A DNA stretch of 16,228 bases from Rhodospirillales bacterium (GTDB lineage: Bacteria > Pseudomonadota > Alphaproteobacteria > Acetobacterales > Acetobacteraceae), in NCBI GenBank assembly GCA_028866335.1, contig JAGWIL010000018.1:1-16228 (forward strand), given 5' to 3'. The notes beneath the pieces are model-generated. The model ran no database searches and was not told the origin of the DNA. It saw only the letters and a list, made by a program, of their open reading frames with translations. Positions 1 through 7,565 of this stretch are shown here, piece after piece. The translations under genes and the position numbers were made by a program. Positions within the stretch are counted from its first letter, which is position 1. The number at the start of each line of letters is the position of its first letter.

Positions 1-540
1 GACGGCCTCGCCCCGCTCACCCTGCTGGAAGTCCACAACATGATCGGCGATGGGGCCAAGGTGCTGGTAGAACGCGCTTTCGCCGCGCGCGGCCGCATGG
101 CGCAGCCTCGCCATTTGGCGCATTTCATGGATATTTACGGAAAAAATCCGGTTATCCATACGGTGATTTACGATGGCATTCTGCCCGCTTTGGAGGCTTT
201 GAAGGCGCAAGGCCGCCCGCTTGGCATCTGCACCAACAAGCCCATGCACGCCACCCGGGAAGTGCTGGATGCACTGAACCTTACCCGCTTTTTCGGCGCG
301 GTGGTGGGCGGCGATGCCACGCCCTACCGCAAGCCAGACCCGCGCCATCTGGCCGCCGTGCTCGCAGAGCTGGAGGTGACAGACGCCATCATGGTGGGTG
401 ACCACGCCAACGACATGCATGCCGCCGCCGGGTTGAAATTGCCGGGCATTTTCTGCGCCTGGGGCTATGGCGAGGGGCAGGGCGAGGCCTTGGCTAAAGC
501 CCCGGCCGAGTTGCCGGACATTATTGCCCGGCTGGGCTAG
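1..540 (+). CDS. gph: Phosphoglycolate phosphatase, HAD family (5' end missing)
   Basis: The gene runs in from the left edge: the frame is open from base 1, giving 179 visible residues and a TAG stop. By family it removes phosphate from 2-phosphoglycolate in the cytoplasm. Three HAD signatures are visible. Motif II is GICTNKP (Thr at fragment residue 78), the motif III lysine is in YRKPDPRH (residue 111), and motif IV is GDHAND (Asp 134 and 138). The nucleophile motif DxDGT and the start of the cap domain would lie upstream of the window. The stretch around MIGDG and LVERA is typical of the Gph cap region. The ATG at base 40 is an internal methionine, not the start. Another HAD phosphatase such as a pyrophosphatase-like member is possible, but the overall pattern favours Gph. 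It is separated from the suf operon by a promoter-bearing gap and is not obviously part of it. Confidence 0.85.
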   Translation, partial: DGLAPLTLLEVHNMIGDGAKVLVERAFAARGRMAQPRHLAHFMDIYGKNPVIHTVIYDGILPALEALKAQGRPLGICTNKPMHATREVLDALNLTRFFGAVVGGDATPYRKPDPRHLAAVLAELEVTDAIMVGDHANDMHAAAGLKLPGIFCAWGYGEGQGEALAKAPAELPDIIARLG

Positions 541-570
541 ACACGCATCGCAACTTTGCGTAACGCGCGC

Positions 571-628
571 TTGACGATCCGCGATAGATGCCCCATCTGG
601 CAATCAGGACTAAATCAGTCCGTTTAAT
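571..628 (+). promoter_or_regulatory. Candidate suf operon promoter region
   Basis: The 97-base gap between gph and the regulator gene is the only place for a suf operon promoter. A TTGACG at 571-576 is a good -35 match. The hexamer 17 bases further on (594-599, CATCTG) is a poor -10. A second option is TTTAAT at 623-628, a better -10, with no clear -35. In that case the palindrome at 607-621 would sit between the promoter elements, as expected for repression. A small hairpin (CGCAA 549-553 with TTGCG 556-560) follows the gph stop but has no T-run, so I do not call it a terminator. The exact start point cannot be decided from sequence. Confidence 0.45.
607..621. promoter_or_regulatory. IscR-like operator palindrome upstream of the suf operon
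   Basis: GGACTAAATCAGTCC has perfect 5-bp arms (GGACT / AGTCC) around a 5-base A/T-rich centre, and one further complementary pair inside. This resembles the core of the type 1 IscR site known from enterobacteria (GACT, A/T-rich centre, AGTC). It lies 16 bases before the start codon of an Rrf2-family regulator, so autoregulation of the whole suf operon in response to Fe-S status is the natural inference. The hexamer AATCAG also occurs twice (602-607 and 613-618), 11 bases apart, about one helical turn. Confidence 0.65.
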
Positions 629-637
629 GGGGTCGTT

Positions 638-1090
638 ATGCTGAAACTTTCACGCCTGACAGATTATGCGGTAGCCGCGCTGGTGCGTCTGGGCATGGCG
701 GACGGCGTTGAAACCTCGCCCGGCATCGCCGCGGGCATTGGGGTGCCGGAGCCAACGGTTGCCAAGGTGCTGAAAGCCTTGGCCGGGAATGGCCTGGTAC
801 TCTCAACCCGCGGCGCGCGCGGCGGCTACCGTTTAAGCAAACCATTAACTGAAATATCGGTCTCCGAGGTGATCGTCTCCATTGATGGTCCCATCGCGCT
901 CACCTCCTGCGTGGAGGGCACGGGAATCCTGTGTGAAAGCCAGGCCCTCTGCCCTGTCGCCGGGCGGTGGAACCCGGTGAACAACGCGATCCGCGATGCA
1001 CTCTCCCATATTTCCCTGGCTGATATGGCCGCGGCCTCCGTGCCGTTGGCCTTCCGAATACCTGCCCAGCCGATCAATGAGGTTGTCTGA
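638..1090 (+). CDS. iscR: Rrf2/IscR-type regulator of the SUF operon
   Basis: This 150-residue protein belongs to the Rrf2 family of winged-helix transcription factors, in the branch found at the head of proteobacterial suf operons. The N-terminus ([16 protein letters not shown], residues 4-19) and the helix-turn-helix with wing (about 33-68, including [12 protein letters not shown]) are characteristic. Three cysteines, C91, C99 and C105, lie where IscR holds a [2Fe-2S] cluster, but their spacing is C-x7-C-x5-C, against C-x5-C-x5-C in E. coli IscR. It probably senses the cluster supply and represses its own operon through the palindrome at 607-621. The ATG at 638 is preceded by a weak GGGG tract. 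The stop is 2 bases before sufB, so the two are surely co-transcribed. The iscR symbol is by family, and the protein could equally be named a SUF-specific regulator. Confidence 0.88.
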   Translation: MLKLSRLTDYAVAALVRLGMADGVETSPGIAAGIGVPEPTVAKVLKALAGNGLVLSTRGARGGYRLSKPLTEISVSEVIVSIDGPIALTSCVEGTGILCESQALCPVAGRWNPVNNAIRDALSHISLADMAAASVPLAFRIPAQPINEVV

Positions 1091-1092
1091 TA

Positions 1093-2538
1093 ATGTCCAC
1101 CACCACCGAAGCCACAATTAATGAACTGGCGGCCCAGAAATATAAATACGGGTTCACCACGGATATCGAGATGGAGGCCTTCCCGAAGGGCCTCTCAACC
1201 GACATCGTGCGTCTCATCTCCGCCAAAAAAGGCGAGCCAGAGTGGATGCTGGAGTGGCGGTTGAAGGCCTATGAAGCCTGGCTGAAGATGGAGGAGCCGG
1301 AATGGGCGCGTATCCACCATCCGCCGATCGACTATGATGACCTTTATTATTACGCCGCCCCGGCGAAGGCTCAGCCGAAATCGCTCGATGAGGTCGATCC
1401 GGAGCTTCTGAAAACCTATGAGAAACTCGGCATTCCGTTGAATGAACGCGCGGCCCTCGCGGGTGTCGCGGTGGATGCGGTGTTCGATTCTGTTTCCGTC
1501 GCCACCACCTTCCGCGACACGCTGGCCAAAGCGGGCGTGATTTTCTCGCCGATTTCTGAAGCGGTGCGGGAGCACCCGGAGCTGGTGCGCAAATATCTCG
1601 GCTCCGTGGTGCCTGTTGGCGATAATTATTTCACGGCCCTTAACTCCGCCGTGTTCTCAGATGGCAGCTTCGTCTTCATCCCCAAGGGTGTGCGTTGCCC
1701 GATGGAGCTTTCCACCTATTTCCGCATAAATGCCCGCAATACCGGGCAGTTTGAGCGCACCCTGATCATCGCCGAGGAAGGCGCTTCGGTTTCATATCTT
1801 GAAGGTTGCACCGCGCCGATGCGCGATGAGAACCAGCTTCACGCCGCCGTGGTTGAGCTGGTGGCGCTGGACGAAGCGAAGATCAAATATTCCACCGTGC
1901 AGAACTGGTATCCTGGTGATGCAGACGGCAAAGGCGGGATCTATAATTTTGTCACCAAGCGCGGTGCCTGCCGTGGCAAAAATTCCAAAATTTCGTGGAC
2001 ACAGGTTGAAACTGGTTCAGCCATTACCTGGAAATACCCCTCCTGCATTTTGCAGGGCGATGGCTCGGTGGGAGAATTCTACTCCGTCGCCGTCACCAAC
2101 CATTTCCAGCAGGCTGATACCGGCACCAAGATGATCCATATCGGCAAGAATACGTCGAGCACGATCATCTCGAAAGGCATTTCTGCCGGCCGTTCCAACA
2201 ACACCTATCGCGGGCTGGTGAAGATTATGCCTGGTGCCTCCGGCGCGCGTAACTTCACGCAATGTGATTCGCTGCTCATTGGTGACCAATGCGGCGCGCA
2301 TACCGTGCCATATATCGAAAACCGCAATGCCTCGGCCAAGGTGGAGCATGAAGCCACCACCTCCAAAATTGCCGAGGACCAACTTTTCTATTGCCGCTCC
2401 CGTGGTCTTTCTGAGGAAGATTCGGTGGGCCTCATCGTCAATGGCTTCTGTAAGGATGTGCTGAAGGAATTGCCGATGGAATTCGCCGTCGAGGCACAAA
2501 AACTACTCGCTGTTTCTTTGGAAGGCTCTGTTGGCTGA
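1093..2538 (+). CDS. sufB: Fe-S cluster assembly scaffold SufB
   Basis: SufB is the core of the cytoplasmic SufBC2D scaffold on which Fe-S clusters are built. The 481-residue length fits the family (E. coli 495). The C-terminal region from about residue 360 is nearly family-consensus. Counting back from the identical C-terminal end, C391 (in [15 protein letters not shown]) matches E. coli C405, and H419-E420 (in VEHEATTS) match H433 and E434, residues implicated in sulfur transfer and cluster formation. The N-terminus ([19 protein letters not shown]) is also typical, supporting the ATG at 1093. That ATG is 2 bases after the regulator stop, with GAGG at 1079-1082 as a ribosome site inside the previous gene. 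The stop overlaps the sufC start in TGATG. Confidence 0.97.
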   Translation: MSTTTEATINELAAQKYKYGFTTDIEMEAFPKGLSTDIVRLISAKKGEPEWMLEWRLKAYEAWLKMEEPEWARIHHPPIDYDDLYYYAAPAKAQPKSLDEVDPELLKTYEKLGIPLNERAALAGVAVDAVFDSVSVATTFRDTLAKAGVIFSPISEAVREHPELVRKYLGSVVPVGDNYFTALNSAVFSDGSFVFIPKGVRCPMELSTYFRINARNTGQFERTLIIAEEGASVSYLEGCTAPMRDENQLHAAVVELVALDEAKIKYSTVQNWYPGDADGKGGIYNFVTKRGACRGKNSKISWTQVETGSAITWKYPSCILQGDGSVGEFYSVAVTNHFQQADTGTKMIHIGKNTSSTIISKGISAGRSNNTYRGLVKIMPGASGARNFTQCDSLLIGDQCGAHTVPYIENRNASAKVEHEATTSKIAEDQLFYCRSRGLSEEDSVGLIVNGFCKDVLKELPMEFAVEAQKLLAVSLEGSVG

Positions 2539-3281
2539 TGCTTGAGATCAAGAATTTACATGCGCGCATTGGCGATGCGGAAATCCTGAAGGGTGTGACA
2601 CTCACCATCCCAGATGGTGAAATCCATGCCATCATGGGCCCTAACGGCGCTGGCAAATCCACGCTGTCTTACGTTCTCTCTGGCCGCGATGGCTATGAGG
2701 TGACGGAAGGCGAAGTGCTGTTTAATGGCGAGAACATTCTGGAGATGGACCCGGAAGACCGAGCCGCCGCGGGCATGTTTCTGGCTTTCCAATATCCGGT
2801 GGAACTGCCAGGGGTTGGCAATGCCAATTTCCTGCGTACCTCGCTGAACGCCATCCGCCGCAAGCGTGGCGAGGACGAGCTGGACGCTGTTTCTTTCCTG
2901 AAGCTCGCTCGTGGTGCCGTGAAGCAATTGGCGATGAAGGAAGATTTCCTGAAGCGCAACGTGAATGTTGGCTTCTCCGGCGGTGAGAAAAAGCGTAACG
3001 AGATGCTGCAAATGGCGATTTTAAAGCCACATTTGGCCATTTTGGACGAGACAGATTCTGGCCTGGATATCGACGCGCTGAAGATTGTGGCGGAAGGCGT
3101 GAATGCCCTGCGCGATGAGAAATTCTCAGCCCTCATCATAACCCATTACCAGCGCCTGCTGGATTATATCGTACCGGACATGGTGCATGTTCTGGCGGGT
3201 GGTAAAATCGTACGCTCCGGCCCGGCCTCCTTGGCGCTGGAGCTGGAAGCCAGCGGTTATGCCGGGCTGGAAGCCGCCTGA
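2538..3281 (+). CDS. sufC: SUF system ATPase SufC
   Basis: SufC is the ABC-type ATPase that binds SufB and SufD and drives conformational change of the scaffold. It is soluble and not a transporter. All nucleotide-binding motifs are intact in its 247 residues: Walker [10 protein letters not shown] (34-42), Q-loop Gln in AFQYP (Q85), signature [10 protein letters not shown] (146-155), Walker [11 protein letters not shown] (166-175, catalytic Glu 171) and H-loop His 203 in ITHYQ. The [11 protein letters not shown] stretch is diagnostic of SufC over other ABC ATPases. The start overlaps the sufB stop by one base (TGATG) and a GGAAGG lies upstream at 2520-2525, so translation is probably coupled to sufB. 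Confidence 0.97.
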   Translation: MLEIKNLHARIGDAEILKGVTLTIPDGEIHAIMGPNGAGKSTLSYVLSGRDGYEVTEGEVLFNGENILEMDPEDRAAAGMFLAFQYPVELPGVGNANFLRTSLNAIRRKRGEDELDAVSFLKLARGAVKQLAMKEDFLKRNVNVGFSGGEKKRNEMLQMAILKPHLAILDETDSGLDIDALKIVAEGVNALRDEKFSALIITHYQRLLDYIVPDMVHVLAGGKIVRSGPASLALELEASGYAGLEAA

Positions 3282-3283
3282 CC

Positions 3284-4384
3284 ATGAATGCTCTGCCCAC
3301 CCGCAAGCTGGAAGCCTGGCGCTATACGGATATGCGCCCGCTTTCCGCCATCAGCTTTGGGGAGCCGCCGGCTGTTTCGGCAACCCCTGAATTACCGGAT
3401 TTGCCTTATCCGCGCATGGTGTTTTTAAACGGCGCATTAAACACCACACTTTCCACCAGCTTTGCCTATGCCAAACCCTATGCGCCTTTCGCGGTGCGGG
3501 GTGCGCAACCAATGGTGTTAATTAATGCTGAACATGCCAAGGGCGGTATCAATATCGAAATCCCCGCCGGGCAGGATGCCGGGGAATTGCTGCTGGTATC
3601 ACAGGCTTCAGGTGCGGCACCTTTCGCTTTCCACCCGCGCCACCGCGTGAAGCTGGGGCAGGGGGCAAAGCTTACGCTGATCGAGCTAGATAAAGGCGAA
3701 GGCACCTATTGGCAGAACGCGGTATTCAAAATTGAGATGGCGGAGGGTGCGACATTCCAGCATTTCCGTCTGCAGCAGGAAAGTGTTGAAGCCTTCAACA
3801 CAACCACCATCCATGTGGACATCGCCGGTGGTGCCGCTTACGAGCATTTCACACTTACACTTGGTTCCAAAATTTCCCGCACGGAAATCGAGGCGAATTT
3901 GCTGGGCCAGAATGCGCTTGCACACCTTAACGCCGCCCAGCTTCTGGGTGGCACGCAGCATGGAGATTTCACCACCATCATCCGCCATAAGGCGCCTAAC
4001 TGCCCTTCGCGTCAGACGGTGAAATCCGTGCTCGCCGGGCGGGCGCGCGGCGTGTTCCAGGGCAAGATCGAGGTTGACCAGATCGCCCAGAAAACCGATG
4101 GCTACCAGATGAGCCAGGCGCTTCTGCTTTCGCCGGATGCGGAGATGGACATTAAGCCAGAGCTGCAAATTTTCGCGGATGACGTGAAATGCAGCCACGG
4201 TGCCACCATCGGCGCGCTGGACGAGGAGCAGGTGTTCTATCTGCGTTCGCGTGGAATCCCTGAGGCGGATGCACGGCAAATCCTCATCCGCGCCTTCCTT
4301 GAAGAAGCCCTGGAACCGGTGACGCACGATGCCTCCCGCGATCTTTTCGAGACGGCTTTGGAAGAGTGGTGGGGCCGGCAATGA
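3284..4384 (+). CDS. sufD: Fe-S cluster assembly protein SufD, N-terminally short
   Basis: SufD pairs with SufB through a shared beta-helix fold and is needed for iron acquisition by the scaffold. The C-terminal half is clear: DVKCSHGATIG with C303 and H305 matches the E. coli C358/H360 site, followed by DEEQVFYLRSRGI (313-325). The protein is only 366 residues, against about 420 in E. coli. It begins almost directly at the conserved PTRKLEAWRYTDMR block (residues 5-18), which in most SufD proteins follows a helical N-terminal domain of several dozen residues. Upstream is sufC in another frame, two bases away, so no longer start exists. The loss therefore appears real. The stop overlaps the sufS start as ATGA. 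Confidence 0.95.
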   Translation: MNALPTRKLEAWRYTDMRPLSAISFGEPPAVSATPELPDLPYPRMVFLNGALNTTLSTSFAYAKPYAPFAVRGAQPMVLINAEHAKGGINIEIPAGQDAGELLLVSQASGAAPFAFHPRHRVKLGQGAKLTLIELDKGEGTYWQNAVFKIEMAEGATFQHFRLQQESVEAFNTTTIHVDIAGGAAYEHFTLTLGSKISRTEIEANLLGQNALAHLNAAQLLGGTQHGDFTTIIRHKAPNCPSRQTVKSVLAGRARGVFQGKIEVDQIAQKTDGYQMSQALLLSPDAEMDIKPELQIFADDVKCSHGATIGALDEEQVFYLRSRGIPEADARQILIRAFLEEALEPVTHDASRDLFETALEEWWGRQ

Positions 4385-5619
4385 GCACCACACTCCTGCC
4401 ACTGGATGTTCATGCCATCCGCCAGGATTTTCCCATCCTGTCGCAGAAAGTGCACGGCAAGCCCTTCGTGTTTCTAGATTCGGGTGCCTCCGCGCAGAAG
4501 CCGAAACAGGTGATCGAGGCCATGCGCTTCGTGATGGAGGAGCAATACGCCAATGTCCATCGCGGTTTGCATTACATGTCTGAAAAAGCATCTGACGCGT
4601 ATGAGAATGTGCGTGACAAGGTGGCGGAACTGCTGAATGCCGACAGCCGGGAGGAAATCGTCTTCACCCGCAACGCCACTGAGAGCATCAACCTTATTGC
4701 CTACACCTGGGGGCGCAGTGCGCTGAAACCCGGCGATGCCGTGGCGGTTTCCGAAATGGAGCACCACGCCAATCTAGTACCCTGGCAGATGCTGCGCGAT
4801 GCCCACGGCACGGAACTCCGCATCATCAAAATCACGGATTCCGGTGAGCTGGACTGGAACTCTCTCGAAGAAGTCTTCGCCGATGGCAAGGTGAAGCTGC
4901 TTGCCATAACCCACATGTCCAACGTGTTGGGCACCTACACGCCGGTTGAGCGCCTGGCGAAATTTGCACACGCGCATGGTGCGAAGATTTTGCTGGATGG
5001 CTCCCAGGCCATCGTCCACCGCGCTGTCGATGTCCGCGCCATCGACGCTGATTTCTACGTTTTCTCCGGCCACAAGCTCTACGGCCCCACTGGCATTGGC
5101 GTGCTTTATGCCAAGGCAGAAATTCTGGAAGCGATGCCCCCCTTCATGGGCGGCGGGGACATGATCACGAGCGTCTCTTATCAAAAATCTACCTGGGCAA
5201 AGCCGCCGCACCGTTTTGAGGCTGGCACACCCGCCATCATCGAGACCATCGGGCTGGGCGCTGCCATCGATTATGTCCGTGCCATTGGCTTCGATGCCAT
5301 CGCCGCGCATGAGCAGCACCTTACCGAGCACGCTCTGGCTACGCTGAGTGGGATCGAAGGCCTGCGCATCCTGGGTTCCGCGCAGGACCGCGGCGGTGTG
5401 ATTTCCTTCGTGATGAAAGACGCCCATGCGCATGACATCGCCACGCTGCTGGACCGGCAAGGCATTGCCGTGCGCGCCGGGCACCATTGCGCGGAACCAC
5501 TGATGGGCCGCCTGGGTGTTTCCAGCACCGCTCGCGCAACCTTTGGCCTCTACACCCTGCCGGAGGAAATTGACGCGTTGGCTACCGGGCTTGAGAGGGT
5601 GCGGAAGATTTTCGCATGA
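4381..5619 (+). CDS. sufS: Cysteine desulfurase SufS (class II, PLP-dependent)
   Basis: SufS takes sulfur from L-cysteine, giving alanine and an enzyme-bound persulfide for the scaffold. Starting at the ATG at 4381 (ATGA overlap with the sufD stop) gives 412 residues, close to the E. coli 406. Key residues all sit six positions after the E. coli ones: PLP lysine K232 in FSGHKLYGP, H129 in MEHHANLVPWQ, and persulfide cysteine C370 in RAGHHCAEPLM. D206 and Q209 in LDGSQAIVH contact the cofactor. FEAGTPAI (279-286) is also conserved. An in-frame ATG at 4366 would add MVGPA but lies deeper in sufD and is less likely. The partner gene immediately downstream encodes SufU rather than SufE, indicating the SufS-SufU type of sulfur relay. 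Confidence 0.97.
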   Translation: MSTTLLPLDVHAIRQDFPILSQKVHGKPFVFLDSGASAQKPKQVIEAMRFVMEEQYANVHRGLHYMSEKASDAYENVRDKVAELLNADSREEIVFTRNATESINLIAYTWGRSALKPGDAVAVSEMEHHANLVPWQMLRDAHGTELRIIKITDSGELDWNSLEEVFADGKVKLLAITHMSNVLGTYTPVERLAKFAHAHGAKILLDGSQAIVHRAVDVRAIDADFYVFSGHKLYGPTGIGVLYAKAEILEAMPPFMGGGDMITSVSYQKSTWAKPPHRFEAGTPAIIETIGLGAAIDYVRAIGFDAIAAHEQHLTEHALATLSGIEGLRILGSAQDRGGVISFVMKDAHAHDIATLLDRQGIAVRAGHHCAEPLMGRLGVSSTARATFGLYTLPEEIDALATGLERVRKIFA

Positions 5620-6026
5620 GCGAGGCGCTTTACCAATCCATTGTGCTTGAACGCAGCCGTAACCCGCAGCACGCGGGGCGCCCGGCCGTGTTCAACGCGG
5701 AGGGGCAAAGCGAAAACCGCATGTGCGGAGACATAATCAGCATTTTCCGCGGCGCGGAAGGCTGGCGGCATGAAGCACAAGGCTGCGCTATCCTTACCGC
5801 CAGCGCGGAGCTGATGTGCATTGCGGCCACCGGCAAAACCGCCGGTGAGATCGCCATATTGAATGAGAAGTTTGAACAAATTTTGAAAACCGGGCAGGAA
5901 ATACCGGATTTAGGAGACCTGAATGCGCTTGCAGGCATTGCGCAATATCCTTCCCGGCTTCGGTGCGCGACGCTCCCCTGGAGCGCCCTTGGAAATGCCA
6001 TCGCCGGAGATACAGAAAATGGCTGA
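5616..6026 (+). CDS. sufU: SufU-type zinc-dependent sulfurtransferase
   Basis: This 136-residue protein has the IscU/SufU fold. The pattern is C37-G-D39 (RMCGD), C57 (QGCAI) and C117 (LRCATLPW), the four residues that bind zinc in Bacillus SufU and accept persulfide from SufS by ligand exchange. The long segment between the second and third cysteine ligands, ending in DLGDLNALAGIAQYPSRLRCAT, distinguishes SufU from true IscU scaffolds. The N-terminus (LYQSIVLERSRNPQHAG) is typical. The start overlaps the sufS stop (ATGA), with GGAAG at 5603-5607 as the ribosome site. Its last 8 bases overlap sufT. In this operon it most likely activates SufS rather than building clusters itself. Confidence 0.93.
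   Translation: MSEALYQSIVLERSRNPQHAGRPAVFNAEGQSENRMCGDIISIFRGAEGWRHEAQGCAILTASAELMCIAATGKTAGEIAILNEKFEQILKTGQEIPDLGDLNALAGIAQYPSRLRCATLPWSALGNAIAGDTENG
6006..6009 (+). promoter_or_regulatory. Ribosome binding site selecting the sufT start
   Basis: GGAG lies 9 bases before the ATG at 6019. It favours that start over the longer in-frame options at 5923 and 5995, which would extend deep into sufU and add a sequence unlike the family. Confidence 0.55.
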
Positions 6027-6396
6027 GCCGGTGCAGGAGCCTGAACAGATGCAGCCGGTCACGAGCTGGACGCCCGATGGTGAAACCGCGCCCCGCGTTT
6101 CAGAGGAAGCAGTGATTGGCGCCATTTGCACCGTGTACGACCCGGAAATTCCGGTGAATATTTACGAACTCGGCCTTATTTACGCTGTTGAGATTGCGGA
6201 AAACGGTAATGTGAAGGTTGAGATGACCCTCACTGCCCCAGGCTGCCCCTCGGCGCAGGAATTACCGGAAATGGTGAAGCACGCCGTGGCACAGATCGAT
6301 GGCGTGGGAGACATCGAGGTTGATACCGTATGGGACCCGCCATGGGACCAAAGCCGGATGAGCGAAGAGGCCCGTCTCTCGCTGAACATGTTTTGA
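6019..6396 (+). CDS. sufT: SufT, MIP18/DUF59-family Fe-S maturation protein
   Basis: The 125-residue product is a DUF59 (MIP18-like) protein of the kind coded in suf operons and called SufT, an auxiliary factor in Fe-S protein maturation. Its core begins at DPEIPVNIYELGLIY (41-55), followed by LTAPGCPSAQELPEMV (71-86) with the conserved C76, and WDPPWDQSRMSEEARLSLNMF to the end (105-125). The first 30 residues form a polar, proline- and glutamate-rich tail of no known fold. The ATG at 6019 overlaps sufU by 8 bases and has its own ribosome site. The same frame is open back to 5923, but that stretch is sufU coding sequence. The biochemical role in this family is less settled than for its neighbours. 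Confidence 0.9.
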   Translation: MAEPVQEPEQMQPVTSWTPDGETAPRVSEEAVIGAICTVYDPEIPVNIYELGLIYAVEIAENGNVKVEMTLTAPGCPSAQELPEMVKHAVAQIDGVGDIEVDTVWDPPWDQSRMSEEARLSLNMF

Positions 6397-6400
6397 GGTG
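6395..6400 (+). promoter_or_regulatory. Ribosome binding site of sufA
   Basis: GAGGTG starts within the sufT stop codon and lies 5 bases before the sufA ATG at 6406. It is one of the best Shine-Dalgarno matches in the operon and fixes the sufA start. Confidence 0.7.
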
Positions 6401-6405
6401 ACGAA

Positions 6406-6774
6406 ATGGAAGTGACCCAAACCCCCGCCCCGAAAAAGCGTGAACTCCCGCCGCTGATGACACTAACGGATGCCGCCGCCGCGCGCCTGCGCAAGCTGTA
6501 TGAAGGCGGCGAGAAGGGCAAAACCCTGCGCATCTCTGTTGGCACCAAGGGCTGCTCTGGTATGTCTTACCAGATGAGCTGGGTGGAGGAACCGAGCCCC
6601 ACGGATGAAGTTGTGAAATCCCAGGACCTCACAGTGCTGGTGGACCGTAAGGCGACCTTATTTCTCATCGGTACGGTGATGGATTACCGCCAGGATAAGC
6701 TCACCAGCGGTTTCACCTTCGAGAACCCGAACGAGAAGGGTCGTTGCGGCTGCGGCGAAAGTTTTCACGTTTAA
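6406..6774 (+). CDS. sufA: A-type Fe-S carrier SufA
   Basis: SufA accepts clusters from SufBCD and passes them to target proteins. The three cluster ligands of the HesB/IscA fold are present: C50 in GTKGCSGMSYQ, and C114 and C116 in the C-terminal GRCGCGESF. The protein has 122 residues, with an 18-residue polar leader (MEVTQTPAPKKRELPPLM) before the conserved LTDAAAARLRKL. It is the last gene of the suf operon. Its TAA stop overlaps the stop of the convergent xth gene, so no space remains for a terminator between them. It is distinct from the second A-type protein at 7540-7881: the C-terminal context differs (FTFENPNEKGRCGCGESF here, FLIKNPNATASCGCGTSF there). Confidence 0.94.
   Translation: MEVTQTPAPKKRELPPLMTLTDAAAARLRKLYEGGEKGKTLRISVGTKGCSGMSYQMSWVEEPSPTDEVVKSQDLTVLVDRKATLFLIGTVMDYRQDKLTSGFTFENPNEKGRCGCGESFHV
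6771..6774. other. Shared TTAA: overlapping convergent stop codons of sufA and xth
   Basis: The palindromic TTAA supplies the TAA of sufA (6772-6774, plus strand) and the TAA of xth (6773-6771, minus strand). The two genes therefore overlap tail to tail by 3-4 bases. No hairpin with a T-run lies in between. Transcription from each side probably reads into the antisense of the other gene, or stops by Rho. Confidence 0.95.
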
Positions 6775-7565
6775 GCCGCCAGCGTCACACTCACCGGCAC
6801 ATGGTCGCTCGGCTGTGTCTTCGCCCGTTCGTCTTTATGAATAGTCACTGAAACCAGCCGTTCCGCCAAACGCGGGCTAAGCAGAGCATGGTCAATCCGT
6901 AGGCCCACATTCCTGTCCCACGCGCCTGCCTGGTAATCCCAGAAGGTGTAGAGCGGCTCTTTCGGGTGCAGTGCGCGCACGGCCTCGGTTAGCCCGGTGT
7001 GCAAAAGCGCATGAAACGCCGCGCGTGTTTCCGGGCGGATCAGCGCATCATTCGCGGGCAGGGCGCGGGGCGCGTAATCAGCATCTGTCGGGCAAACATT
7101 ATAATCCCCCGCCAGAATGAAATCCTCGTCCGCCTCCATCATCGCCGCCGCATGTTCACGCAGCGCCGCCATCCAGTGCAGCTTGTACTGATACCCCGTA
7201 TCCCCGCCGGAATTGCCGTTGGGCAGATACAGCCCGCCGATTTTTATGCCCCGCGCTTTCACTTCCACGAATCGCGCATGGGTATCTTCCTCATTCATGC
7301 CGGGCAGGCGCCTATGCGTTACCTTAACGCCACCCTTATGCAGAATGGCGACACCGTTATAAGATTTCTGGCCGACAATCTCCGCCTCATAACCCAGTGC
7401 GGAAAACGCCATGGCGGGGAATTGGTGCGCCTCGCATTTAATCTCTTGCAGCAATAAAAAATCCGGCTGCTCGCGCGCCAAAAAATCCACCACATGCGCC
7501 TCGCGCGTACGGACGGAATTCACGTTCCACGTGGTGATTTTAATCAACGGAGAATGACGTGCCAC
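6771..7565 (-). CDS. xth: Exonuclease III-family AP endonuclease
   Basis: The product belongs to the exonuclease III (ExoA/Xth) family, which cuts DNA at abasic sites and trims 3' blocking groups in base excision repair. In the 264-residue reading, the metal and catalytic residues are N14 (TTWNVNSVRT), E41 (LLLQEIKCE), Y113 (LYLPNGN), D154 and N156 (AGDYNVCPTDADY), D225 (LRIDHALL) and D254-H255 (SDHVPV). The start is uncertain. The longest reading uses GTG at 7565 and overlaps erpA by 26 bases; a TTG at 7547 would give a protein beginning IKITTWNVNS, closer to the usual family start, and overlap by 8. Neither has a clear ribosome site. It lies downstream of erpA on the same strand and is likely co-transcribed. 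Confidence 0.93.
   Translation of the reverse strand: MARHSPLIKITTWNVNSVRTREAHVVDFLAREQPDFLLLQEIKCEAHQFPAMAFSALGYEAEIVGQKSYNGVAILHKGGVKVTHRRLPGMNEEDTHARFVEVKARGIKIGGLYLPNGNSGGDTGYQYKLHWMAALREHAAAMMEADEDFILAGDYNVCPTDADYAPRALPANDALIRPETRAAFHALLHTGLTEAVRALHPKEPLYTFWDYQAGAWDRNVGLRIDHALLSPRLAERLVSVTIHKDERAKTQPSDHVPVSVTLAA

Noticed and set aside
541..562. Possible terminator hairpin after gph (CGCAA / TTGCG)
   Set aside because: The stem is only 5 bp with a 2-base loop and no T-run follows.
4774..5487. Long antisense open frame opposite sufS
   Set aside because: It mirrors the codon structure of a well-supported gene, has no family resemblance and no ribosome site; similar shadows lie opposite sufB, sufD, argS and tatC.
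5923..6018. Longer N-terminus for SufT starting at ATG 5923
   Set aside because: It lies wholly within sufU, is rich in residues typical of out-of-frame GC-rich translation, and a ribosome site supports ATG 6019.
5616..6026. Reading SufU as a true IscU scaffold
   Set aside because: The operon has SufBCD as scaffold, and the spacing between the second and third cysteine ligands fits the SufU type.
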